NCBI RefSeq assembly: GCF_008386695.1
Contig: NZ_VUOC01000002.1
Location: 736,481 to 800,480 of the forward strand
Direction of reading: 5' to 3'
DNA: 64,000 nucleotides
Origin: Chitinophaga agrisoli
Lineage (GTDB): Bacteria; Bacteroidota; Bacteroidia; Chitinophagales; Chitinophagaceae
Shown: positions 1 to 8,782 of the stretch, in pieces
How positions within the stretch are numbered: the first letter of the stretch is position 1
Layout of the letters: every line of letters starts with the position of its first letter
Program-made: the position numbers and the translations under genes
Notes under the pieces: generated by a model
Told to the model about the DNA's origin: nothing
Database searches by the model: none
Seen by the model: only the letters and a program-made list of their open reading frames with translations

Positions 1-82
1 TACGATCCATGTACGTTTTATCACACTTGTTTTACGTCCGGCGCATGCCGCAGATGGCGTATCACTATTCAAATCCAACACC

Positions 83-2902
83 GTGAAAAGAGATTTACCC
101 TTCTTCCGTACAATGCTGCTTGTGGTGGGCCTGCCGTTATTGAGCCGGGCACAATCTGCCGTAGCAGTAAAAGACACCGCTATCGCCACCTCGCTAAACC
201 GCTCATTGAGCGAAGTGATCGTAGTGGGCTACGGCGCGCAAAGTAAAAAAACACTGGTAGGCGCTGTGACCAGTATTAAAGCCGCTGCCATACAAGGCAG
301 GCCCGCAGCCAGTTTTGACCAGCAGCTGCAGGGGCGCGCGCTGGGCGTGCAGGTAAGCGCCAATACCGGCATACCGGGCGATGGTATTTTTTTCCGCATA
401 CGCGGCACTACCTCTATTAATGCGGGAAACGATCCTTTGTACGTGGTAGATGGCGTGTTCATTAACAACCAATCCTTACAACGCATATCTACACAGGGGC
501 AGGCCAATAATCCGCTGGCAGATATCAACCCTGCGGATATTGAATCTATCTCCATCCTGAAAGACGCCACCGCTACTGCCATTTATGGCGCCAGGGCCGC
601 CAACGGCGTGGTGCTCATCACCACTAAACGCGGGGCTTACAACAGTAAGCCTAAAATAACCTTTAATAGCTCCGTGGGCATTGCATGGGCGCCGGAATTA
701 TGGGATCTGGCCACCGGGCATGAGCATGCAACTATTATCAATGAAGCCTGGATCAATGATGGCAAACCCTTTGCCACCCGGCCATTCCGGCCCAAATCCG
801 AAGGCGGGCGCGGGTTACCGGAAGAGCAAGCCACCTACGACCGCCTGCATGATATATTCCGCACCGGGGCGCTGCAGAATTATGATCTTGCGGTAGCAGG
901 CGGCAATGATAAAACGCGGTATTATCTCAGCGGCGGGTATAATAAACAACTTGCCAACCTGCGGACAAATGATTACCAGCGCGCCAGCCTGAAAGTAAAC
1001 CTTGACCAGCAGATCAACGACAAAGTGCGCATAGGCAGCAGTAACACCCTCTCCCGCTCCCGCCGCACCAATGCCCGTGTGGGCGATGGGCCGCAGGGCG
1101 GCATTCTGCAGGCGGCGTTGCATACGCCAACCTATCTGCCTAAATTCAATGATGACGGCAGTTACGCCAAATGGGCGGGGTTTGATAACCTGGATGTGCT
1201 GATCAGGTATACGGATATGTATTCCGTAAGCACCCGTTATATTGGTAATGTGTATGCGGAAGCGGACCTTTTTAAAAACTTTAAATTCCGCAGCAGCTGG
1301 AGCCTGGATCATAATGATTATGATGAGTATGAATACTGGAACAGCTTTACCAACAGGGGCAGCGCCAGCAAAGGCCTGGCCACTTCCAGCGTAAGTAAGA
1401 ATACGATATGGGTGAATGAGCAAACGCTTACATACCGTACTACTCCGGGGCGACCCCATCATTTCAGCGCCATGCTTGGCAACTCTATACAGGGCAATAT
1501 CTCGCAGCAAACCCTGGCGCAAGGCACCAATTTCCCGAATGACGCTTATAAACAGATCACCTCCGCTGCTACGACCACCGGCTCTTCCACGCGTGCGGAA
1601 AACCGGCAGGTGTCCTTTTTCTCAAGGGTGGAATATAACTACGAAGGCAAGTACCTGGCGGAAGTGAATTTCCGTGCAGACGCTTCCTCTAAATTTGGCG
1701 CCAACAAACAATGGGGCTATTTCCCTTCGTTAGGCATTGCCTGGCGGGTAAAGGAGGAACGTTTCCTGCAGGATATAGACGTTATCAGTGATCTTAAATT
1801 CCGCGCCAACGCAGGCGTTACAGGCAACCAGAATGGCATAGGTAATTTTGCATCCAGGGGGTTATGGGGCGCGGGCGCTAATTACCTGGATAACCCGGGC
1901 ACTACACCGCAACAACTGGCCAACCCGGAGCTGGGATGGGAAAGTACCCGGCAAATTAACTTAGGCATAGACTTAGGGCTGTTAAAAGACCGTATTGCCA
2001 TAGAATTTAACTGGTACCATAAATACACGACGGATCTTTTACTGAACCTGCCTTTACCGGTAAGCACCGGTTTCTCCACCATTGCCAGTAATGCAGGCGA
2101 GATCAGTAACCGGGGCATAGAACTGGGCATCAATACCACCAACATCAGCCGCCGTGATCTTGTATGGCAAACAAATTTCAACATTGCCTGGAATGCGAAC
2201 AAGATCGAAAAACTGGAGATCCCTATTGACGCCTCCTATTCTGTGGAAAGGATGGCGCAGGGTTATGCCATGCACACGTTCTTCCTGTATAAACAATTGT
2301 ATGTAGACCCGCAAACCGGCAATGCGGTTTATGAGGACACCAATAAAGATGGCAACATTACCGCGGCAGACCGGCAGATGCTGGGCCAGGCCACGCCCAA
2401 ATTCTTTGGCGGCCTTAATAACACGGTTACCTGGAAAGGTATTGAGCTTTCTATCTTCTTCAATTTCCAGTATGGCAATAAGGTATATAACAGCAACCGG
2501 TTCTTTCACGAATCCGGCGGTACACGGGATGACCGTAGGGCCATCAACAAAAACCAGCTGAGCCGCTGGCAAAAACCCGGTGATATCACAGACGTGCCCA
2601 GGGTCACCACCCTTGGTACCAACTATACGCTGAACCCTATTACCCGTTTCCTGGAAGACGGCTCTTTTGTAAGGCTCAGCAGCCTTACGCTGGGTTATAC
2701 CCTGCCCCGGCAGCTGGCCGGCCGGATACACGCCTCCGCTGTACGCGTATACTTTAGCAGTTCCAACCTATGGCTGCTGAAGCACTACCAGGGGCCGGAT
2801 CCTGAGATCAACGTAACATCTGACCCTAATGTGCAGGGCTATGATCTGGGCACGCCGCCACAGCCCCGTACCCTGCAGTTTGGCTTAAACCTTACCCTTT
2901 AA
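83..2902 (+). CDS. SusC/RagA-type TonB-linked outer-membrane transporter
   Basis: Outer-membrane TonB-dependent transporter that would import an oligomeric nutrient together with the SusD lipoprotein encoded 13 bases downstream. A short signal peptide ending in LLSRAQ is followed at once by a TonB-box-like stretch (SEVIVVGYG, about residues 43-51), a plug domain (LYVVDGVFINN; SISILKDATATAIYGARAANG) and a C-terminal beta-barrel ending in LQFGLNLTL. At 939 residues it is shorter than usual because the N-terminal carboxypeptidase-like domain of many SusC proteins is missing. The start is GTG at 83; ATG at 113 is the alternative. The reading frame is open from the left window edge, so an upstream start cannot be excluded, but the signal peptide supports 83 or 113. 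Three-gene operon with the SusD and cyanophycinase-like genes. Substrate not visible from sequence. Confidence 0.93.
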   Translation: MKRDLPFFRTMLLVVGLPLLSRAQSAVAVKDTAIATSLNRSLSEVIVVGYGAQSKKTLVGAVTSIKAAAIQGRPAASFDQQLQGRALGVQVSANTGIPGDGIFFRIRGTTSINAGNDPLYVVDGVFINNQSLQRISTQGQANNPLADINPADIESISILKDATATAIYGARAANGVVLITTKRGAYNSKPKITFNSSVGIAWAPELWDLATGHEHATIINEAWINDGKPFATRPFRPKSEGGRGLPEEQATYDRLHDIFRTGALQNYDLAVAGGNDKTRYYLSGGYNKQLANLRTNDYQRASLKVNLDQQINDKVRIGSSNTLSRSRRTNARVGDGPQGGILQAALHTPTYLPKFNDDGSYAKWAGFDNLDVLIRYTDMYSVSTRYIGNVYAEADLFKNFKFRSSWSLDHNDYDEYEYWNSFTNRGSASKGLATSSVSKNTIWVNEQTLTYRTTPGRPHHFSAMLGNSIQGNISQQTLAQGTNFPNDAYKQITSAATTTGSSTRAENRQVSFFSRVEYNYEGKYLAEVNFRADASSKFGANKQWGYFPSLGIAWRVKEERFLQDIDVISDLKFRANAGVTGNQNGIGNFASRGLWGAGANYLDNPGTTPQQLANPELGWESTRQINLGIDLGLLKDRIAIEFNWYHKYTTDLLLNLPLPVSTGFSTIASNAGEISNRGIELGINTTNISRRDLVWQTNFNIAWNANKIEKLEIPIDASYSVERMAQGYAMHTFFLYKQLYVDPQTGNAVYEDTNKDGNITAADRQMLGQATPKFFGGLNNTVTWKGIELSIFFNFQYGNKVYNSNRFFHESGGTRDDRRAINKNQLSRWQKPGDITDVPRVTTLGTNYTLNPITRFLEDGSFVRLSSLTLGYTLPRQLAGRIHASAVRVYFSSSNLWLLKHYQGPDPEINVTSDPNVQGYDLGTPPQPRTLQFGLNLTL

Positions 2903-2915
2903 ATATTGCTGAATA

Positions 2916-4262
2916 ATGAAACCATCTATCTATATACTGTCATTTATTTCCTTGTTGGGCGTTTCCTGCCGCAAATTCCTGGATGTGCAGCCCACGCAGC
3001 AGGTAGACGCTGCTGCTGCTATTACAGACGCCAATAGCGCAGAAACAGCCGTTAACGGGCTTTATAACCTGCTGGGCAGCGATAGCTATTACGGGTCTAA
3101 TTTCCAGGCCCTCTCCTACCTGTCTGGCGGCGATATACAATGGACGGGCTCACAATCAGCGCCGCAGCAGATAGCTGCCCGGCAGATCACGGCGGATAAT
3201 GGCAATGTAGGCGCCTCCTGGCGGGCCATTTACCGTACCATCCTCTCCGCCAACTACATCATTGATGCAGTACCTACGCTTAATGATCCACTGTTTGCCG
3301 CAGCAAAGAAAAATCAGTTCCTGGGAGAGGCATATTTTATCAGGGCATTGTCGTATTTTGATCTGGCCCGGGGTTGGGGCGGCGTGCAGCTGATACTCAA
3401 ACCCACCCGCGTACCAGGCGATCACGCCGGCACTAAGCGGAGCAGCCTGGCGGATACCTACGCGCAGGTACTGAGCGATCTGAATAAGGCTGCGGAACTG
3501 CTGCCCACAGGCACTAACCGGAACCGGGCTACCCAAAAGACCGTATGGGCATTAAAGGCACGCTATTTCCTGTACCGCCAGCAATGGGACTCCGCCGCCA
3601 GCAATGCCAGTAAGATCATTACAGACGCGGCCAACTATCAACTGCTGAAACCTTACAGCGCATTTTTTGCCAACAATGCCGCCGCCACGGCAGAATCTGT
3701 TTTTGAGATAGGTTACAGCGTATCGTTTAAGAACGGGCATTATAACTGGTGGCTGCCACCGGCCCTGGGCGGCAGAAGGGAATGGGCGCCCGGCGCGCAG
3801 CTGGTAAGCCTGCTGAACGACCCGGCCACCGGCGGCAACAGAAGCGCCGTTATAGCGCGGACCGCGCCTCCCGGCAATTTATGGTATGGCAAATTATATT
3901 ACCGCACGCCTACCGGCACAGACCCAGCCTACCTGATACGGGTGGCGGAACTATACCTGATACGGGCCGAAGCCAGGGCGCAGCTGCAGCAACCGGCGGA
4001 TGCGCTGGCAGATATAAATGCGGTAAGGGACCGCGCCGGGCTGGCGCCCAGCAATGCCGCCACACAAGCGGCGCTGCTGCTGGCCATTGAAAATGAGAGA
4101 AGGCTGGAGTTTGCCTTTGAAGGCGACCGCTGGTTTAACCTGGTGCGCACAAACCGCGTGGCCGATGTACTTGGGCTCACAGACAGCCGTAAATATGTTT
4201 TCCCGGTACCGGCGGATGAACTGCTGGCAGATGAAGACCTGACGCCCAATCCTGGCTACTGA
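2916..4262 (+). CDS. SusD/RagB family nutrient-binding lipoprotein
   Basis: Surface-exposed lipoprotein that caps the SusC barrel and captures substrate. The N-terminus has a signal peptide with lipobox LLGVSC (Cys18), followed by RKFLDVQP, the usual SusD opening. Family features include the FLGEAYFIRALSYFDLARGW segment near residues 130-150 (TPR-like helices) and the C-terminal ENERRLEFAFEGDRWFNLVR motif, ending in LTPNPGY. The 448-residue length is on the short side of the family. It lies 13 bases behind the SusC gene and 43 bases before the cyanophycinase-like gene, so co-transcription is likely. The partner peptidase hints at a peptide-like substrate; this is inference only. Confidence 0.94.
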   Translation: MKPSIYILSFISLLGVSCRKFLDVQPTQQVDAAAAITDANSAETAVNGLYNLLGSDSYYGSNFQALSYLSGGDIQWTGSQSAPQQIAARQITADNGNVGASWRAIYRTILSANYIIDAVPTLNDPLFAAAKKNQFLGEAYFIRALSYFDLARGWGGVQLILKPTRVPGDHAGTKRSSLADTYAQVLSDLNKAAELLPTGTNRNRATQKTVWALKARYFLYRQQWDSAASNASKIITDAANYQLLKPYSAFFANNAAATAESVFEIGYSVSFKNGHYNWWLPPALGGRREWAPGAQLVSLLNDPATGGNRSAVIARTAPPGNLWYGKLYYRTPTGTDPAYLIRVAELYLIRAEARAQLQQPADALADINAVRDRAGLAPSNAATQAALLLAIENERRLEFAFEGDRWFNLVRTNRVADVLGLTDSRKYVFPVPADELLADEDLTPNPGY

Positions 4263-4305
4263 ACAAATCGTATATCATCATACAAAACCATTAAACACAA
4301 TAAAA

Positions 4306-5214
4306 ATGAAACGGATCTTTCATTATGTACTAACCGCCGTCTTTTTACTGGCAGCATCCCTCAGCTTTGCACAACAGGCTCCCACGACTAACATAGGCCC
4401 TGAAAAAGGCACATTGATCATTGTAGGCGGGGGTAAGGTAGGCCCTGAAATATGGGCCAGGTTCATAGAACAGGCAGGCGGCCCTAATGCCAATATAGTA
4501 GTGATACCTACCGCAGGCGACGATTCTACCATCGCCACCGGCAAATCCTTTGAGCGCGACCTGCTAAAGAACCTGGGCGTGTCCAATGTAACTGTACTGC
4601 ATACACGGGACCCTAAAGAGGCCAATACGGCGGCTTTTGTAGCGCCACTGAAAAAGGCTACGGGTATCTGGTTCACAGGCGGCCGCCAATGGAAGATAGC
4701 CGACGCTTACCTGCACACCCTGGCTGAAAAAGAGATCAAAGCCGTGTTAACGCGCGGCGGCGTAATAGCCGGCACCTCTGCCGGCGCCAGCATACAAGGC
4801 TCCTTTTTATTCCGCGGCGATACCAAAGGCAATGCTATCCTGGAGGGCGATCATGTAGCGGGGCTGGATCTCATTCATCATACGGCTATTGATCAACATA
4901 TCCTGCGCCGTAACCGGCAGTTTGATATGCTGGGTTTTATTAAAAAACATCCGGACCTGCTGGGCATTGGCATAGACGAAAGCACGGCTATCGTGGTACA
5001 AAAGAATAATTTTGAAGTGATCGGTAATTCCTATGTGGCTATCTATGATATTAACCATATTAACGGAAAGGATAAAAGCCCTACGGGAGAATATGGAACA
5101 GACGGGCCCTTCTATTTCCTGGGTAAGGGGCAACGTTTTGATCTGCAGCAACGGAAGGTGGTAGCAGCGCCAGCAAGAGGGGTAAACAATCCGAGGCTGA
5201 GTAACCAAAATTAA
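4306..5214 (+). CDS. Exported cyanophycinase-like peptidase (family S51)
   Basis: Cyanophycinases are serine exopeptidases that cut the Asp-Arg storage polymer cyanophycin into beta-Asp-Arg dipeptides. Seen here: a signal peptide (cut after LSFA), TLIIVGGGKVGPEIW at 37-50, FTGGRQ at 123-128, the nucleophile elbow GTSAGA with Ser158, and the conserved DQH at 196-198 followed by an Arg-rich stretch. Length of 302 residues fits the family. The signal peptide places it in the periplasm or outside the cell, unlike cytoplasmic cyanobacterial CphB. As the last gene of a SusC/SusD operon it probably processes the imported substrate. Cyanophycin itself is a reasonable guess, but other isopeptides are possible because S51 also contains alpha-aspartyl dipeptidases. 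Confidence 0.85.
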   Translation: MKRIFHYVLTAVFLLAASLSFAQQAPTTNIGPEKGTLIIVGGGKVGPEIWARFIEQAGGPNANIVVIPTAGDDSTIATGKSFERDLLKNLGVSNVTVLHTRDPKEANTAAFVAPLKKATGIWFTGGRQWKIADAYLHTLAEKEIKAVLTRGGVIAGTSAGASIQGSFLFRGDTKGNAILEGDHVAGLDLIHHTAIDQHILRRNRQFDMLGFIKKHPDLLGIGIDESTAIVVQKNNFEVIGNSYVAIYDINHINGKDKSPTGEYGTDGPFYFLGKGQRFDLQQRKVVAAPARGVNNPRLSNQN

Positions 5215-5224
5215 ACAATAAAAT

Positions 5225-5257
5225 AGCGCTGACAGGTTACAGGAACCTGCCAGCGCT
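5225..5257. terminator. Terminator hairpin between convergent genes
   Basis: A 14-bp stem with a single A-C mismatch (AGCGCTGACAGGTT pairing with 5244-5257) and a 5-base loop lies between the convergent peptidase gene and the TonB receptor gene. A short AT-rich run follows on both strands, with T-rich sequence better on the minus strand, so it probably serves both transcripts. Confidence 0.7.
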
Positions 5258-5277
5258 GGATCATTTATTTAGATCCG

Positions 5278-7863
5278 CTAAAAGCGGAATGAAAACCGGC
5301 TAAAAAAGTAAGTGCCGTTAAAGCCCATCTGCACCGGTTCGTAAATACCGCCGGAGTCTGTGAGCCCGGCATCCTGCTTATTGGGATATGCATTAAACAG
5401 ATTGGTAACGCCTATTACCCAGGATAGGTTGCCGGTGATCTTATAACCTACGGAGAGATCTGTTACAATACGGGGATCAAACACATCATACACGCCATCA
5501 TAATCCAGCAGCTTGATCCTGTCAAAACGCACAAAGCGCAGATTAGTATTGAACTTACCAATGCGGTAATCCAGCGTAAGATTGATCTTGCTGGGCGGCG
5601 CAGAGGCAATGAGGAAAGAGCGTTCCCGCTCACTGAAATAAATATCCTTACGGTTAGCCAGCTTGGCGGATGTTTTTACATCACCAGTCTCCAGATCATT
5701 AAAGTTAGCGGCCAGGGTAGCGGTAAAATCATGCCCGCCGGTGAAGCGTTTGCTCCAGGTAACGATCGCATCCAGGCCAAGGGTGCGGGTATCCAGCGCA
5801 TTGGTAAAGAACTTTACCACGCTTACGTTTAAATTCTGCAGGTCTGTGGCAATCTCCGGCGCGTTGTCCGCATCAAAATCCCCGGTAAGCACTATGCGGT
5901 CCTTTATCTTAATGTAATAGCCATCTACCGTGATGCTTAAACCTTTGGCCGGTCTGGAAGTAATACCCAGGCTGCCGTTCACAGATTTTTCCTGTTTCAG
6001 CGGGTCTACGCCCAGCACACGGGTGATGTTACTTTGATTACGGGTAAGCAGGTTCTCAATTGCCTCTCCCCTTATTACATTGGTATAGGTAGTGTTGAAA
6101 TAGATCTGCGCCAGCGACGGAGCGCGAAAACCGGTGCTTACGGAGCCACGGAATGCCAGGGCCGGCGAGATCTCATAACGCATGGCCAGTTTGCCGTTGA
6201 GGGTATTGCCAAAATCATTATACCGTTCAAAACGGCCGGCCACATCGATCATAAAATGGGAAGAGAAATTAAATTCCAGGTCCGTATATACCCCCAGGTT
6301 AGTACGGGACTCATCCACCGCGTTGGCCGGCTGAAAGCCGGGGAAACCCTGTGAGCCGGCGGCCCTGTACACGGTGTCTACGCCGCCCTGGTCATTAGGC
6401 GCCAGGTAGTAGGCGCCATATGCTTTCCAGGATCCTTCTTCGCCTGCAAAGATCTTATAGTTCTCTGTGCGGAACTCTGCGCCAAAGGCGATGTTGGTCC
6501 CTTTTGGCAAAACATTTTCAAAGAAGCGGGTAAAATGCAGCCCGGTGGTATTCTGGTTAAGCTGAAAGCCTCCTGCATCAAAGCGGGTAGGTGATTGCTC
6601 CAGCAGGGAAGCGTTCAGCGTTTTCTCCACATAATAATGGAAGCGGTTAATACCATAGGTGTTATTAAAATCCACATTCCAGCCTTTCAGCATACCGCGC
6701 ACGCCTACAGAAAGGGAGCGGTCGCCAATATTGGAGACGATCTGCGGATCAAAGCCATTGGGGTAGATGGAAGGGATATTCCGGTCATCGCCCGCATAAC
6801 GGGTAAATGCGTAGGCATTCCCATAACGCTGGTTATAACCGCCAAAGGAATAGATCTCCGCTTTTTCCGTAATCGGGATCCGGGCATTGAACATAGCAGA
6901 GAAGTTTTCCATCAGGGCATCGCCATAAAAGCGCCGGGGCACCTTGTCCTCCCCTACTTTGACAGGGTCTTCTGCGCGGTTGGTGCGGCCACGGTACAGG
7001 TAATCACCAGTCACATTCATGAAACCGCCTTCGCCTATTTTAAAGCCATAGTTGCCGTTAAAGCCCACATTCTCTCCATCTCCTTTGGAAGTAAGGCCGC
7101 CGTTTACATTGCCGGTGAATTCATCGGTAGAAGATTTAAGCACAATGTTGATCACGCCGGCAATAGCGTCAGAGCCGTATTGAGCGGCAGCGCCATCACG
7201 CAGGATCTCTATGCGCTCAATGGCGGCGGCGGGAATGGTATTAAGGTCTGTACCGGTATTACCACGGCCGCGGGTGCCATACAGGTTTACCAGAGATGAC
7301 TGATGACGGCGTTTACCGTTGATGAGCACCAGGGTCTGATCTGGCCCCAGGCCGCGCAGCGTGGCCGGATCTATGTGATCAGCGCCATCTGAACCAGTTT
7401 GGCGGTTAGAATTAAACGAGGGCGCTACAAACTGCATCAGCTGGTTCAGATCCAGCTGGCCTACGGAATTAGTGATCCGGGCAATAGGAATAATGTCAAT
7501 TGGTACCGGCGTTTGCGTAACAGAACGGTTAAGGTTGCGGCTACCCACCACCTCTACCCCTTGCATAGCGGTGGCCTCGCTGAGGAGTATTACGGTAAGT
7601 GTGGATCTTCCATTTAGCGCTACTTCCTGCGTAGCGTAGCCGAGCCCACGAAAAACAATAATGGCATTGGTATTAGCGGCCTCCAGCCGGAAGGCTCCGC
7701 CACCATCTGTGGTGACGCCGCGGGTGCTGCCTTTTTCAAACACGCTCACGCCTGGAATGGGAGCGCCTGTGTTGTCTGTTACCTGGCCGTTTACTACATG
7801 TTGCGCATAGGTTGCATGGCATACCAGCAATAGCAGGCATACCGCAATGAAGATTCTGGTCAT
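5278..7863 (-). CDS. TonB-dependent outer-membrane receptor
   Basis: TonB-dependent receptor of 861 residues for an unidentified ligand. Domains in order: signal peptide (cut near TYA-QH), a carboxypeptidase-regulatory-like domain (about 22-100, VNGQVTDNTGAPIPGVSVFE), a plug (about 110-240, with LVLINGKRRHQSSLVNLYG and IERIEILRDGAAAQYGSDAI) and a 22-strand type barrel ending in the aromatic FSRFSFRF. No SusD gene is adjacent, so this is more like a siderophore/vitamin-type or stand-alone receptor than a SusC. It is monocistronic on the minus strand and has a roughly 110-base leader with a strong stem structure and terminator-like hairpin (7976-8089), which suggests attenuation of its expression. 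Confidence 0.92.
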   Translation of the reverse strand: MTRIFIAVCLLLLVCHATYAQHVVNGQVTDNTGAPIPGVSVFEKGSTRGVTTDGGGAFRLEAANTNAIIVFRGLGYATQEVALNGRSTLTVILLSEATAMQGVEVVGSRNLNRSVTQTPVPIDIIPIARITNSVGQLDLNQLMQFVAPSFNSNRQTGSDGADHIDPATLRGLGPDQTLVLINGKRRHQSSLVNLYGTRGRGNTGTDLNTIPAAAIERIEILRDGAAAQYGSDAIAGVINIVLKSSTDEFTGNVNGGLTSKGDGENVGFNGNYGFKIGEGGFMNVTGDYLYRGRTNRAEDPVKVGEDKVPRRFYGDALMENFSAMFNARIPITEKAEIYSFGGYNQRYGNAYAFTRYAGDDRNIPSIYPNGFDPQIVSNIGDRSLSVGVRGMLKGWNVDFNNTYGINRFHYYVEKTLNASLLEQSPTRFDAGGFQLNQNTTGLHFTRFFENVLPKGTNIAFGAEFRTENYKIFAGEEGSWKAYGAYYLAPNDQGGVDTVYRAAGSQGFPGFQPANAVDESRTNLGVYTDLEFNFSSHFMIDVAGRFERYNDFGNTLNGKLAMRYEISPALAFRGSVSTGFRAPSLAQIYFNTTYTNVIRGEAIENLLTRNQSNITRVLGVDPLKQEKSVNGSLGITSRPAKGLSITVDGYYIKIKDRIVLTGDFDADNAPEIATDLQNLNVSVVKFFTNALDTRTLGLDAIVTWSKRFTGGHDFTATLAANFNDLETGDVKTSAKLANRKDIYFSERERSFLIASAPPSKINLTLDYRIGKFNTNLRFVRFDRIKLLDYDGVYDVFDPRIVTDLSVGYKITGNLSWVIGVTNLFNAYPNKQDAGLTDSGGIYEPVQMGFNGTYFFSRFSFRF

Positions 7864-7975
7864 ATCGGGGGTGTTAGTTCTACGATTTAGATAGTTGTGC
7901 TACAATTTAGATCCCTGCTGCTATAGCTTTTTAAGGATGTTGGCCTACTTAAATATAAGCACTTTTCAGCTACAA

Positions 7976-8089
7976 TAAAAAAACCGCCCAGGATTAAGCG
8001 GTTCTAAGTTTTCCAATACAAGTGAAACATCTGACTATAATAACATGAATCTACGCCCTGCAAAAGAAACAGGGCACTAATCAGATGTT
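7976..8089 (-). promoter_or_regulatory. Structured leader with terminator-like hairpin
   Basis: Read on the minus strand, a perfect 9-bp stem (8081-8089 with 8026-8034) encloses a perfect 6-bp hairpin (8070-8075 with 8055-8060). Downstream is a 6-bp hairpin AACCGC/GCGGTT (8003 to 7982) that runs straight into seven T residues (7983-7977). This is the layout of an aptamer or attenuator followed by an intrinsic terminator, 113 bases before the TonB receptor start. No known riboswitch consensus was recognised. It could instead be a short independent sRNA. No other minus-strand gene lies upstream that would need a terminator here. Confidence 0.5.
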
Positions 8090-8105
8090 AATAACAAGGA
8101 AGTTT

Positions 8106-8113
8106 TAAATTTG
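8106..8113 (+). promoter_or_regulatory. Bacteroidota -7 promoter element
   Basis: TAAATTTG matches the Bacteroidota -7 consensus TAnnTTTG exactly and lies 50 bases before the DUF1801/YdeI gene. No clear TTG -33 element is present, only TGTTA at the right distance. Transcription would begin near 8120. Confidence 0.45.
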
Positions 8114-8163
8114 GATAACAGTGTTTCATTTGTAATTAACACCCTATCACTAACCAAATTATC

Positions 8164-8778
8164 ATGGAACATACAGACAAACGTGTTGACGCTTACATCA
8201 CCAAGGCTGCCCCTTTTGCACAGCCTATCCTGGAACATATCCGGGAACTGGTACATAAGGCCTGTCCGGAGGCTACTGAAAACATTAAATGGGGCATGCC
8301 TTTTTTTGAGTACAAAGGCGTGATCTGCGGCATGGCAGCTTTTAAACAACACTGCTCCATCAACTTCTGGAAAGGCGCCCTCCTGTCAGACCCGCATCAT
8401 CTGCTGGAGCAGGGAGAACGCACTGCTATGGGACAGATGGGCAGGATCACCAGCCTACAGGACCTCCCGGCAGACAGGATATTATTATCCTATTTTAAGG
8501 AAGCCGCATTGCTGAACGAACAGGATATTAAGCTGGCCCCTAAACCCGCCGCTAAAGAAAAACAGGATATCCCAACGCCGGATGATCTGCAAAAAGCACT
8601 TAATAAAAACAAGGCTGCGGGTAAAGTTTTCAAGGAGGCCAGCTATAGTTTCCGGAAAGAATATATAATGTGGATCACGGAAGCCAAAACGGAGGCAACG
8701 CGCACTAAAAGGCTGGAAACAGCGGTGGAATGGATAGCTGAAGGTAAAGGCCGTAACTGGAAATACGAGAAAAAATAA
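8164..8778 (+). CDS. DUF1801 / YdeI-OmdA family cytoplasmic protein
   Basis: A 204-residue soluble protein with two parts: an N-terminal DUF1801 (YdhG-like) fold, about residues 15-115, with the typical ENIKWGMPFFEYKGVICGMA segment, and a C-terminal YdeI/OmdA-type helical region, about 140-200, with KEYIMWITEAKTEATRTKRL and the closing EGKGRNWKY. No signal peptide or membrane segment. Members are annotated as bacteriocin-protection or iron-chaperone-like, but their biochemical role is not firmly known. The gene is single, with its own -7 box at 8106, and meets the PorP gene tail to tail with only 4 bases between. Confidence 0.85.
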   Translation: MEHTDKRVDAYITKAAPFAQPILEHIRELVHKACPEATENIKWGMPFFEYKGVICGMAAFKQHCSINFWKGALLSDPHHLLEQGERTAMGQMGRITSLQDLPADRILLSYFKEAALLNEQDIKLAPKPAAKEKQDIPTPDDLQKALNKNKAAGKVFKEASYSFRKEYIMWITEAKTEATRTKRLETAVEWIAEGKGRNWKYEKK

Positions 8779-8782
8779 AGGC

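Noticed and set aside
815-1522. Long minus-strand frame inside the first SusC gene
   Set aside because: It is antisense to a strongly supported SusC coding sequence and has no recognisable domain; it results from codon bias in GC-rich coding DNA.
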